Of a stretch of DNA of 64,000 nucleotides, positions 17,353 to 27,500 are shown piece by piece. The DNA lies in the NCBI GenBank assembly GCA_016716475.1, contig JADJWG010000001.1:682001-746000 (forward strand). Direction: 5' to 3'. Position numbers and translations under genes: made by a program. The notes beneath the pieces were generated by a model, which ran no database searches, had not been told where the DNA came from, and was given only the letters and a program-made list of their open reading frames with translations. This DNA comes from Phycisphaerales bacterium (GTDB taxonomy: Bacteria > Planctomycetota > Phycisphaerae > UBA1845 > Fen-1342). The stretch's first letter is position 1, and the number at the start of each line of letters is the position of its first letter.

Positions 17353-18234
17353 ATGATCCACTCGATGACCGGCTTCGGTGATGCCGAAGTCGAGGTCGGG
17401 GGCCAGGTTCTGCATGTCGAGATTCGCACCTTCAACCAGCGCTATCTAAAAACGTCCATTCACCTCCCCGACGAGTTCGGGTTTCTCGAAAACGATGTCG
17501 ATCGCCTTCTGCGAGAGCACCTGACACGTGGCAGCGTGACCCTGCGGCTGTTTGTCCGCAGTACGGGCGAACTCGCCGCAGCGCCGTTGAACTCCGCCGC
17601 GGTGACGGCCTACGTGCGACAACTCCGCGCGCTGGCCGGCGACGACCCCCGCTGCACGATTGACCTCGCGACCCTGTTGACGCTGCCGGGCGTGTGCCAG
17701 CCCAGCGAACTGGCGCAAGAAGATCGCGAATTGCGATGGCAACAGTTGCGCACTGTGGTAGGGGCGGCCTTGGAGCGACTGATCGCCATGCGTGCCGCCG
17801 AGGGGCAGGCACTGGGCGCGGACCTACGGGTGCACTGCGGCATCATCCGCGGCGCGCTGGAGCGCGTCCGCACACGTTCGCCACATGTGATCGAGGAATA
17901 CCGCGATCGGCTACGGACCCGTGTGCAGCAGTTGCTGGCAGGCAGTGGCGTGCAGCTCGGGGCGGAAGATCTGTTGAAAGAAGTCTCGATCTATGCGGAA
18001 CGCAGCGATATCAGTGAAGAAATCAGCCGCCTCGCTGCCCACCTTGACCAGTTCGACGGCTTACTGATCAGCCGCGAACCGGCCGGTCGCAAGCTGGAGT
18101 TCATTGCCCAGGAGATGTTGCGCGAAGCGAACACGATGGGCTCCAAGACCGGTGACGCCGCCATCAGCCGCGAGATCATCGAGATCAAGAGCGCGGTCGA
18201 TCGAATCAAGGAGCAGGTCGCGAACGCGGAGTAG
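17353..18234 (+). CDS. YicC family endoribonuclease
   Basis: At 293 residues it has normal family length. The N-terminal signature IHSMTGFG and the following acidic/beta pattern through HVEIRTFNQRYLK identify the YicC family. The C-terminal part has GRKLEFIAQEMLREANTMGSK, typical of the family's second domain. Members act as endoribonucleases and take part in RNA turnover. GGAG lies a few bases before the ATG. It follows secG by 36 bases and is probably co-transcribed. In many bacteria yicC precedes gmk and rpoZ, but these are not present here. Confidence 0.93.
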   Translation: MIHSMTGFGDAEVEVGGQVLHVEIRTFNQRYLKTSIHLPDEFGFLENDVDRLLREHLTRGSVTLRLFVRSTGELAAAPLNSAAVTAYVRQLRALAGDDPRCTIDLATLLTLPGVCQPSELAQEDRELRWQQLRTVVGAALERLIAMRAAEGQALGADLRVHCGIIRGALERVRTRSPHVIEEYRDRLRTRVQQLLAGSGVQLGAEDLLKEVSIYAERSDISEEISRLAAHLDQFDGLLISREPAGRKLEFIAQEMLREANTMGSKTGDAAISREIIEIKSAVDRIKEQVANAE

Positions 18235-18414
18235 GAATCAGGGTACGGGATCAGGGCGCGGCGATGCGGGTTGTGGACCAGGGGGCATGGGGCCGCGGCC
18301 ACCAACCCAATATCCACCCGCTCCGCTCGCACCCGGCGCAACGCGGCCCTGTGTGCTTTACGCGCTCTGAAGCCCCCCCTACCCTGATCCGCGGGCCGTT
18401 GGACGGATGCTCGG

Positions 18415-19221
18415 ATGTTGATCGACACACACTGCCATCTCACCTCACCAGAACTGCTCACGCAGGTCGACGACGTGCTGGCGGCCGCACGGGTGGCTGG
18501 CGTCACGCGCTTGATTCTCGTGGCTACCAACCCCACCGATGCGCACACGGCCGCCACCTTGCTGGTCGGACGGAGCGGGCTGTACATGGCCGCCGGAATC
18601 CATCCGCACGAGGCCGCAACCGCCGATTCCGAGCGGCTCGCGGCGCTGGCTTCCGTGCTGCGCGGTCATGGTCTGGCCGAGGAAATACGGCCGCGCCTCG
18701 TCGCCCTGGGTGAAACGGGGCTCGATTTTCATTACGACTTTGCACCGCGCGCCACCCAGGAGCAGGTGTTTGAACTGCACCTGGCACTCGCAGAGGAACT
18801 TCGCCTTCCGGTCATCATCCACGCGCGCAAATCGGAAGAACGCGTCTGCGAGATTCTGGCAGGGCACCCCGCACTGCACGGCCGCGTCGTGTTTCACTGT
18901 TTCAGTGGTGGGCCGGAATTGGCACGGCGCGTACTCGACCTCGGCTGCGTCTGCTCGTTTACGGGTGTCGTCACGTTCAAGAAGGCGGCCGAGATCCAGG
19001 CCGCCGCCCGGTATGTGCCCGCCGATCGCCTGATGATCGAGACGGACGCCCCCTACATGTCCCCTGAGCCGCACCGCAGCATCCGGCCGAACGTACCTGC
19101 ATTACTGGTGCATACTGCGCAGTTCCTTGCGAAACTGCGCGGCGAACGTTATGAGGACTTCGCAGCGGCAACCACCGCCAACGCGATCCGTTTCTTCAAC
19201 CTGACAAAGGATGCAGCATGA
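18415..19221 (+). CDS. TatD family metal-dependent hydrolase
   Basis: A TIM-barrel metal hydrolase of 268 residues, the usual TatD size; members are DNases or D-aminoacyl-tRNA-processing enzymes. Metal-binding motifs are complete: DTHCHL at residues 3-8, GETGLDFHYD at about 100, HARK at about 140, HCFSGG at about 162 and ETDAPYMSPEP at about 203. Its TGA overlaps the ATG of the epimerase gene by four bases (ATGA), so the two are translationally coupled. The 180 bases before it show no gene. Substrate cannot be decided from the sequence. Confidence 0.93.
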   Translation: MLIDTHCHLTSPELLTQVDDVLAAARVAGVTRLILVATNPTDAHTAATLLVGRSGLYMAAGIHPHEAATADSERLAALASVLRGHGLAEEIRPRLVALGETGLDFHYDFAPRATQEQVFELHLALAEELRLPVIIHARKSEERVCEILAGHPALHGRVVFHCFSGGPELARRVLDLGCVCSFTGVVTFKKAAEIQAAARYVPADRLMIETDAPYMSPEPHRSIRPNVPALLVHTAQFLAKLRGERYEDFAAATTANAIRFFNLTKDAA

Positions 19222-20153
19222 GCCTCAGTCTCGTGACCGGCGGCGCCGGCTTCATCGGCAGCCACATCGTTCGGCGCCTGCTCGAGTTTGGCCGGCCCGT
19301 GCGGGTGCTCGACAATTTCAGCACGGGCAAGCGAGAGAACCTCGCCGAAGTCGCCAACCGCATCGAGCTGGTCGACGGCGATATCTGCGACGAGCGCACC
19401 GTGCAGCAGGCCATGCGCGGCGTCGACGTTGTCTTCCACCTCGCGGCCCGCGCGAGCGTGCCGCGCAGCGTCGCTGAACCGCGCCCCGCCAACGACATCA
19501 ACGTCACCGGCACGCTCAACCTGCTGATCTCCGCGAAGGAGGCCGGTGTGCGGCGGCTGGTCTATTCGGCCAGCAGCAGCGCCTACGGCGACACACCCGT
19601 GATGCCGAAGACCGTGGACATGCGGCCCATGCCCCTCAGCCCTTACGCCGTGAGCAAGCTCGCCGCCGAATTGTACTGCTCATGCTGGTCGCATGTGTAC
19701 GGCCTGCAAACCATCTCCCTGCGCTACTTCAACGTGTTCGGGCCCAGACAGGACCCGTTCGGCGCTTACGCCGCCGTGATCCCGGCATTCGTCAGCCGCA
19801 TGCTGAAGGGCGAGCGTCCGGAGATCTACGGCGACGGCGAGCAGTCCCGGGACTTCTGCTACGTCGAGAACGTGGTGAACGCGAACCTGCTGGCGGCGGA
19901 TGCTCAGGCGACACACGGGGAAGTCGTGAACGTGGCGTGCGGCGACCGAACGACCCTCAACGAGATCGCCAGGGACATCAACCGACTGCTGGGCACGAAT
20001 CTGGAGCCGATCTACAAGGATCCGCGGCCGGGTGACGTGCGCCACAGTCTGGCAGACGTAGCGTATACGAAGCAGGTCATCGGTTATGAACCGAAGATCT
20101 TCTTCGCGGAGGGTCTAGAGCGCTCGATCGACTGGTACAAGGCGAACCTCTAG
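19218..20153 (+). CDS. NAD-dependent sugar-nucleotide epimerase/dehydratase
   Basis: An extended short-chain dehydrogenase of 311 residues. It has the NAD-binding GGAGFIGSH at residues 7-15, SASSSAYGD (catalytic Ser near 118), YAVSKLAAE (YxxxK near 143) and NVFGPRQDP. Family members interconvert UDP-sugars (GalE, WbpP/Gne types) for surface polysaccharides; the motif set is closest to UDP-glucose or UDP-N-acetylglucosamine 4-epimerases, which is an inference. It is coupled to the tatD-type gene by a four-base overlap, an arrangement with no clear functional reason, and is convergent with the mreD-like gene at 20321. Confidence 0.9.
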   Translation: MSLSLVTGGAGFIGSHIVRRLLEFGRPVRVLDNFSTGKRENLAEVANRIELVDGDICDERTVQQAMRGVDVVFHLAARASVPRSVAEPRPANDINVTGTLNLLISAKEAGVRRLVYSASSSAYGDTPVMPKTVDMRPMPLSPYAVSKLAAELYCSCWSHVYGLQTISLRYFNVFGPRQDPFGAYAAVIPAFVSRMLKGERPEIYGDGEQSRDFCYVENVVNANLLAADAQATHGEVVNVACGDRTTLNEIARDINRLLGTNLEPIYKDPRPGDVRHSLADVAYTKQVIGYEPKIFFAEGLERSIDWYKANL

Positions 20154-20320
20154 CAGATGCGCCAGCGGGGAAAGACGACTGCGTGAGAATGCGCGGACCC
20201 CGGATCGACGCCCGCAAACGGGGGGGGCCGGCCGGTGGAGTTGCGCAGTTCGGTATGGTTGGGGCTCGCTTCCGGCCTCCGCTGGCTGCAGCGTTCATCC
20301 CCCGCCATCCGCAGTGCTGC

Positions 20321-20830
20321 TCAGTGCCAACGCGCGTACGATCCTCGCCGGCTGCGCCAGCGGGCCATGGCGGGCAACGCCAGCACCAGGGCCGCCACCA
20401 GCGCCGCCGTCGCCGCGCTCAACACCGATTGCTCCAGCATGCGCCAGGCCGTCAACCCCGCAAGCCCCTGGTAGACGCGCTCATGGATGCGTACCAGCAG
20501 CAGCGCTGGAAACGCAACCACGAACGCGGCGAGCCAACGCACCCACCACACTTCACGATTGACCTGCTCGCGCAACAGCGTCAGGACATACAGCGCAAGC
20601 CCGAAAGCGAACGCATGCAGCCCCAGGGGTCCGACGCTCTGGAAGTCGGCTGCGAGTCCGGTTAACCACCCGGCGAGGCGTGCTTCCACCGTCGGCGCTG
20701 CCAGACCGACAACCAGCGCCAGCATCAGCAACAGGTCGACCCACGAGCCGCATCGCAGCCAGCCGACCAGGGTGGCTTGCAGAATATAGGCCGCGAGCAG
20801 GGCGAATCCGAACGGCCACCACGGCATCAT
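20321..20830 (-). CDS. MreD-like membrane protein
   Basis: A 169-residue membrane protein with about five hydrophobic segments. The central pattern DLLLMLALVVGLAAPTVEARLAGWL, given here only in part (DLLLMLALVVGLA), then ADFQSVGPLGLHAF, is like MreD. MreD belongs to the inner-membrane elongasome that guides cell-wall growth in rods. No mreB or mreC is nearby. Instead this is the last gene of the type II secretion-like cluster; its ATG overlaps the lipoprotein's TGA by four bases, so it is translationally coupled. Whether it works in cell shape or in the secretion system is unknown. The identification rests on pattern and topology. Confidence 0.65.
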   Translation of the reverse strand: MMPWWPFGFALLAAYILQATLVGWLRCGSWVDLLLMLALVVGLAAPTVEARLAGWLTGLAADFQSVGPLGLHAFAFGLALYVLTLLREQVNREVWWVRWLAAFVVAFPALLLVRIHERVYQGLAGLTAWRMLEQSVLSAATAALVAALVLALPAMARWRSRRGSYARWH

Positions 20831-21564
20831 CGGGGGGGGGCCTCCGACCGTGACGTCGAACCAGGTGCCGGGTCTCCGGGGGCCGGCCGCGCGCGCCGGG
20901 CGCGATCCGCACGCTCCGCCGGCGAACCGATTGCGGGCAGAGGAACGCGCAGGCGACTGCCCGAACGCAGGACACGTTGGCCATCACGTCGCTCGTAACT
21001 GTAAACGAGCTGGAGCTCCTCGCCATCCAGGATCATCTCGTTCGGCCAGGCAAACAGGAAACCGTACGAGTCACCCATCACGGCGCGTGTCCGCACTCGA
21101 AATCCGGCTGCAGCGCGCCAGTCGAAACGCCACTCATGTGCGATCTCAGGTGCGATTGTTCCATCGGGCTGCGGGCGAAATACGCGGAGTTGCACCGCAA
21201 TTGGTCCGCCGACGAATTCACCCTTTCCGCTGGCCGCACTCACGAAGTACAGCAGGACCTTCAGTCCCCGTACGCGCCCATCGTCGCCCATGATCCACGG
21301 CGGACTCTGCGGGATCTGCACGATTTCGGTCACGTCGTCGCGCAGGCCCGCCGGCCAAGCAGTCCCGTGTAACTCCGACCCGCCCCCCGGAGTGGCCGGA
21401 TCGCCCGTTTGGCACCCGCAGAGCACCCCCAGCAGCAGCGCCGCCGTACCCGCGCAACACCGAACCGCTCGTGAAGCCCGCCTGTCATTCCGGCCTGTCG
21501 TGATCCACCTCGCTTCTTGGGGGTGCGAGCACACCGGCGCACACCAGGCCCGACCGGGCCTCAT
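20827..21564 (-). CDS. Lipoprotein of the secretion cluster, unknown function
   Basis: A protein of up to 245 residues. A hydrophobic stretch ends in a lipobox (LLGVLCGC near residue 50) and is followed by a Gly/Pro-rich linker and a beta-rich domain with no recognised family. The ATG overlaps the secretin stop by four bases, which supports it, although about 50 residues before the lipobox is long; a later start is possible. A run of nine G (plus strand) lies inside the last codons. Secretins often need a small lipoprotein (pilotin) for outer-membrane insertion; the position invites that role, but there is no sequence evidence for it. Confidence 0.65.
   Translation of the reverse strand: MRPGRAWCAPVCSHPQEARWITTGRNDRRASRAVRCCAGTAALLLGVLCGCQTGDPATPGGGSELHGTAWPAGLRDDVTEIVQIPQSPPWIMGDDGRVRGLKVLLYFVSAASGKGEFVGGPIAVQLRVFRPQPDGTIAPEIAHEWRFDWRAAAGFRVRTRAVMGDSYGFLFAWPNEMILDGEELQLVYSYERRDGQRVLRSGSRLRVPLPAIGSPAERADRARRARPAPGDPAPGSTSRSEAPPR
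20832..20840. repeat. Nine-base G homopolymer
   Basis: Nine consecutive G on the plus strand fall in the last codons of the lipoprotein gene (Ala-Pro-Pro-Arg), just before the ATGA overlap with the mreD-like gene. Such tracts can slip and would change the lipoprotein's C-terminus and the coupling. Confidence 0.85.
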
Positions 21565-24500
21565 TTCGACGCTGACGCCGCGGGTGGCACGACCACCGGC
21601 CGCGCTCCGTTCAGCAGACTCACCGGTACGTCGTACGAGCCCGGCTCCGGCTCCCGCGTTGGCGTCGCCGGACGCAGCGCCGGACGCAACGGGCCGTACT
21701 CCTCCCGGTCGGCCTCGAGTGGCGGTGGCGTGGCCATCGGAGCGAAGGTCCCGGCCTCGCCGTTGCGCTGCCGGGCCATGATTTCGTCGAGCTTCTCCGG
21801 ATCGACGCGGAGTCCTTCCATCAGATCGCTCGTCAGCACTTCGCCCGGTATGACCGCGAGGCGATCGCGCTCCTGCGCTGACACGCGGCGGTAATCCTCT
21901 GGTGTACGGATGACGCGCGGCGTGAGCACCACAAGCAGTTCCGTTCGCTTCTGCTGGTCGGTTTGAGTGCGGAACAGCATGCCGAGCAGCGGGAAATCTC
22001 CCACCAGCGGGATTTTCTGCTCGTTGTTCTGCTGCCGCTGGGTAATCAGACCACCGAGCACCACCGTCTCGCCGTCGCGCACCACGACCCGCGACTCGGC
22101 TTCGCGCCGCAGGAACACCGGCGCAGTAAGTCCCGGTCCGACCGCCACGGTTGAATCCGTGAAGTCGGAAACCTCCTGCCGGATCTCCATCTGCACAAAA
22201 CCGTCCGGATTGATCTGTGGCGTGACTTCGAGCCGAATACCGACGCGCTCACGGCCGACGGTCGTCACGAGCTGCCCCGTGGAGGTCGTCGATGACCCTG
22301 TCGGGTAGGGCACGTCATCCTCGACTGCGATCAGCGCCTGCTGGTTGTTCAACGCCACGATCTGCGGCCGGCTGAGTACTTGCAGGTTGCCTTCTGATTG
22401 CAGGGTCCGGAACAGGAAGTTGAAATCCGCACCGGTGATTGTGAAGCTGAACCCACCCAAACCGCTGCCGGCCGCACCGAGGTCCGTCCCCAGCACGTAG
22501 TCGAACGTGGTCGTGTCCTGGGGACCGGCCTTGGCCCACTGCAGATCCTGGAAGGCGAATTCGACGCCGAGTTCGAGCGTGTTGTCCATGCTCACTTCGA
22601 GGATGAGCACCTGGATCATGACCTGCGGCTGCACCTGGTCGAGGGCATCCACGACCTTCATGATCTTGCTGCGCATGCGCGGGTTGAACGTCAGGATCAC
22701 GCGGTTGGCGTCCTCGTTCGCAATCGCACCCACCTCGATCGCATCCAGCACGCCGGCCGAGATATCCTGCCCGCGAGCTTCCAGCCGCTGCCGCTCTTCC
22801 TGGCTCCACTGCGAAATCGACTCGGCCAATACGGTCGCCTGGAGGTTGCGCGGCGAATAGATCTCCGCCTCGCGCTCGTCGATCTCGCGCCGGTCGAGCT
22901 CCTCGACCAGTTCCTCGACCAGGTCGAGGTAGCCGGGTGTGCCGGCCGCGATCAGCGAGTTCGTCCGCTTGTCGACGGTGAACGCAACCTCCTGTCGCCC
23001 ACCGGTCGCTTCACCCAGCACCAGCACGCGCTCCGTGTCGGTGGCCCCGGCTGTCGTACCGGTCGTCCGCCGCTGGAACAACTCCTGCAGCATCGTGACC
23101 ATCTGCTCCGCGTCGGAATTGATCAACCGCATGACGCGCAGCTTGGCATCCTCGGGCGGTACGTCCACCTGCCGTACGAGCGCTTCCATCAGGCCCATGC
23201 TCTCGACCGGGGCGGTCACGATCAGCGAGTTCGTCCGCACGTCCGCGATGACCTGGATATCCCGCCGCATGGCGCGGAGTGTCTCGATCGAGCGGGCGTC
23301 CGACTGCTGCTGGAAGACCAGCATGACGCGCTTGTCGGCCTCGGTCTGCGTCGTGCCTCCTGCTCCGGTGCCGCCGCCAACCGTGCCGCCACGCAGTTCA
23401 AGGATGCGGTTCAACAGTTCGCCCGCATCCTCCGCGTTCGCCTGCAGGAGCTTGAAGAAGCGCACCTGGTTGCCGTCCACGGCTTCGACGCTGTCGATTT
23501 CACGGACGAATTTCTCGATCTCCCCGAGCAACGCGGGCGGACCGAAGGCAATGACCGAGTTGGTGGCTTCGTCATGCCGTACGTTCAGGTCGATCTGTCC
23601 CGTGGTCGCGTCGCCGCTGCGGGCTGCGAACAACTCCGTCGCCATCTGGCTGACCCGCTCCGCCCGGGCCCGCCCGAGCGGAATCACCGCGAGTTGCTGC
23701 CCGATGCGGCTGGGCTCGTCCATGATTTCAACCCAGCGCGTGATCAGGGCCATGTCCTCGCGCGCCGCCGCAATCAGCAGCGTGTCGGTCACCGGGTCGG
23801 CCGTGATGTGAATCGGCGTGCCCTTCAGCCGCGACTCCTGCTGCGTCAGCACGTTGCTCACCATGTCCCGCAGGAGCGCGGAGATATGGCCCGCAGCCGC
23901 AAAACGCAGCCGGATGGCCTGGAAGACGAGGCCGCCGTCGAACTCCTGGTCGAGGTCGTCGATCAGCTTACCGGCTTCTTCGAGATAGTCGCGCGTACCG
24001 GTCAGCAGCAGCGCGTTGCTGCGCGCGTCCGCGATGATCGTGAGCGTATCCGTGCTGCGGTTGTTCGTGCTCCGTTCGGCCTCACGCTTGGCGTTGAAGA
24101 CTTCCTCGATCATGGCCTGCAACTTGCCGGCATCGGCATAAGTCAGCCGCCGGTAACGCAGATCGACAACCGAGTACGGCGCCGCCTGATCGAGCTCCAG
24201 CACCAGCTTCTCCACCATCGCGAAAGTGTCGTCCGCCGCGATGACGATGAGCTGGTTGGAGCGCTCGTCGGCCTGGATGATGGCGCTGTCCCGGGCCGTA
24301 TTCGCGTCCGCGCCAAACGCCCGCAACCGGTCCGCCAGCAGCGTGTCGAGCTTCTCCTTGAGCTGGGCCGCCTGGGTGTGGCGCAACCCTACCAGGTGCG
24401 CCTGCACTCCCAGGTCGCCCGCCGGCCGATCCAGTTCCGCGATCAGGCCACCCGCCAGCAGCACCGCATCCGACCGGCCGACAATCACCACCGCATTGCT

Positions 24501-27500
24501 GCGGGCGTCGTGCTGGACCGAGAGCGGATAGGGCAGTCCGCCGGCCACGCCCTCGGGCAGCGGCGGCAGCTTCCCGGCTTCGAGCCCCGTTCCGGTTCCC
24601 TCGCTCGGCCGTCGCAGCGGTGCCTTGTCGGCGAAAATGTCCCGCACGAGCTGCGCCACCCGCTCCGCACCAGCATGTTTCAGCACGAACACCTTCACGT
24701 CCGTATCCGCACCCACCGGCAGCGTGTCGAACACGCGCACGATCTCGATCAGCGCCTCGTTGTTTTTCGGCGTCGAGAAGATCAGCAGCGAGTTCGTGCC
24801 CTCCTCCGCGATGATGCGGATCGGTCGCTGCAGGTCGAGCGCGGGCAATTCCCGGCCGTCCGGCAGCCGCAACCGCAGCGTGCGGACGAAGTCGCGACCC
24901 GGCTGCGCCGCTGTCAGGGCGGCACGCGCCGCTTCCTGTTGCTCGTTGATCATGTCGGTGAGCACGGTCGCAATCCGCGTCGCCTGGGCATTCTCGACCG
25001 GCACCAGAATCACGTCGGCCTGCACGAAGCTCGGGGCATCATCCGCGGCGTCCACCTCGATGTCGATCATCTGGATCATCCGCTCGATGTCGTGCACGTC
25101 CTTCGGCGTACCGATGATGAACACGCTGTTGCTGATGTCGAAGGCCGAGATCGAGGCCTGTGCATCCGCCGGCACCTGCCGCAGCCGGTTCAACTCCTCG
25201 ATCCGCGGCCGCAGCAGTGCAACCGCCTGCGAAGCCCGCGTGTGCTGCAACGTGACGGCCCGGAAGTCGGTCCCGAGCCCCTCATCGCGCGGCACATCCA
25301 GCCGCTCAATCAGCTCCGCAATCATGTCCATCAGCTCTTCCGAGGCCGCCACGATCAGCGAGTTGCTGCGGGCCTCGATGTTGATGCTGAAACGGTCCTG
25401 CGGGCCCGGCGACTCCGTCCGGATGCTCGTCATCGCCTGCACGGCCTGCTCGATCACCGGTCCGAGCGCAACCGCCTTCGCCTCGCGCAGTACAAATACT
25501 TCGATAATCGCCGGGGAGCGCGTCGCCTCCATCATCGCGAGAATCTGCTTGATGAACTCGATGTCCTCGGCATCCCCCGTGATCACCAGCCGCTTGCTGT
25601 CGATCGCCGTCGCGCTGACGTCACTCTTCAACGCGCCGCTCACACCCGACAGGCCGGTGATGACCTGGTCGAGCACGGCCGGATCCTGGCCGCCCCCCGC
25701 CGGCAGCCGCACCCGCCCGGTCGGCTGCGTCGCGACCTGGTCGTCTCCCGCGGCCACTTCCTCGGTGAACAGCACGCCAGTGAACAGCGGTGTGATCGGC
25801 AGCGCCGCGATGTAGGTCTCCATCCAGCCCGGCGTCTCGACGCCCGGCACGATCGTTGGCAGGCGCGAACCCCGCACCGGCCGCCCATCGCCCCGACCAC
25901 CTCCACCGCCACCCGTGCCGCGCTGGAAGTTACCCGTCGGTCGAATCGCTCCCGGCCGCGGGGTCGTTCCCGTGCCCGTGCGGATTCCGCCCGGCCGCGC
26001 CGGGGTCGTACTGCCGCGTCGCTGCGCCTGCAACTCGTTGATGATCCGCTGCGCTTCATCCGCCGAAAGGCGATCCAACTCCAGAATCGTCGTCGTCTGG
26101 GTATAGGTGCCGATGTCGCCAAGCTGCCGCACGATCCCCTCGACCACCGGATAGAGCGACGGATCGCACGACACGATCAGACTGTTGGTAAAGGCATCCG
26201 TCCCGATCGTGATCGCCCGCGGCGGGCGCCCCGTGCTCGCGAACTGGGCCTGTTCGGCCTGGGTGATGATGCGCTCCACCTCCGGGCCGAGCACCAGCGC
26301 GTCCTGGCTCCGCGGCACCTGGATGACACGGACCGGTTCGAGCTGGAACTGCGTGCTGTCGAACTCGGCCACCAGCTTACGCACATCCTCGATCTGACGA
26401 CGCGTGCCCTGCACAATCAGCACACCCTCCGCATCGTTCGGCACGATCTTCGGACCGGCCGCGTCCATGTTTGCGCCGGCCGGCCGCCCCGTCCGCCCGG
26501 TGCCGGTCGCGGCGGCCCGCACTTCGACGAACTGCCAGATGAAGCCCACGATCTGCGTCGGCGGCACGTTCGTGACCGGAATCGATGCGATCTGGATGCG
26601 GCCGCCGATGCTGCCCTCGTAACGCTCGATGACCGTCTGCGCCACGAAGTCCACATCCTCCTGCCGCCCAAACACCAGCACGGCGTTCGTCACCGGATCC
26701 GCTACCGCGGTCACCTGGAGATCACGTCCGCCCGCACCGCGCGCCACGCCACGCCCGCCGGACCCCGTGCTGCCACCGGCCGCGAGCGCATTGATGGCCT
26801 CGGCCACAACCTGCGCATCGGCTTCGTCGAGCACGAAGGTCTCGAAGCGCGGCTTCTGGTCAGCCGGGGTGGGGACATCGATCGCCTGGATCACCGTGCC
26901 CACGAAGGCGAACGTGCGGTCCGATCCGACCACCGAGACGCTGTTCGTGCGCGGGTCAGGCATCACCGTGAACGCATCAAAGTCGGTTTCCTGACCGGTG
27001 AGCCGGGCAAGCTGCAAGTATTCCTGCATGGCCGACTTCACCGACTCGACCACCGAAGTCGCGTCCGCGTAGCGCAACTGGTAGCGTTCCAGCTTCAAAT
27101 CCTGCGAAGGGGAATCGAGTGTCGGCAGCAGCTCCACGATCTGCGCGTAGATCTCGTCCGGCGCCCGCACCAGCAGTTTCTTCGCCGCCTTGTCCCCGTA
27201 GATCAGGATGCGCCCGCCGGCCGTCGCCGCACCCCGCCCGCGCGGCCGCGCCGCGCCCGCCCCGGCCGCATCGCCGAAGAACGTGCTCAGCTTTGCCGCA
27301 ACTTCCTCGGGATTAGCATGCACGATGTCCAGCTCGCGAATGGCCTGCTGCTGCAGCTTGTCGAGCGCCTCCACCTTCGTGAAGATCTCGTCGAGCTTGT
27401 CCAGCGGGGCATAGACCAGCAGCGTATTGGTGGCCGGCTCTGCCAGGATGCGTACTTCGCCTACGCCCGGCGCCCCCCGGCCCGCCCGCGCCGCGTACAG

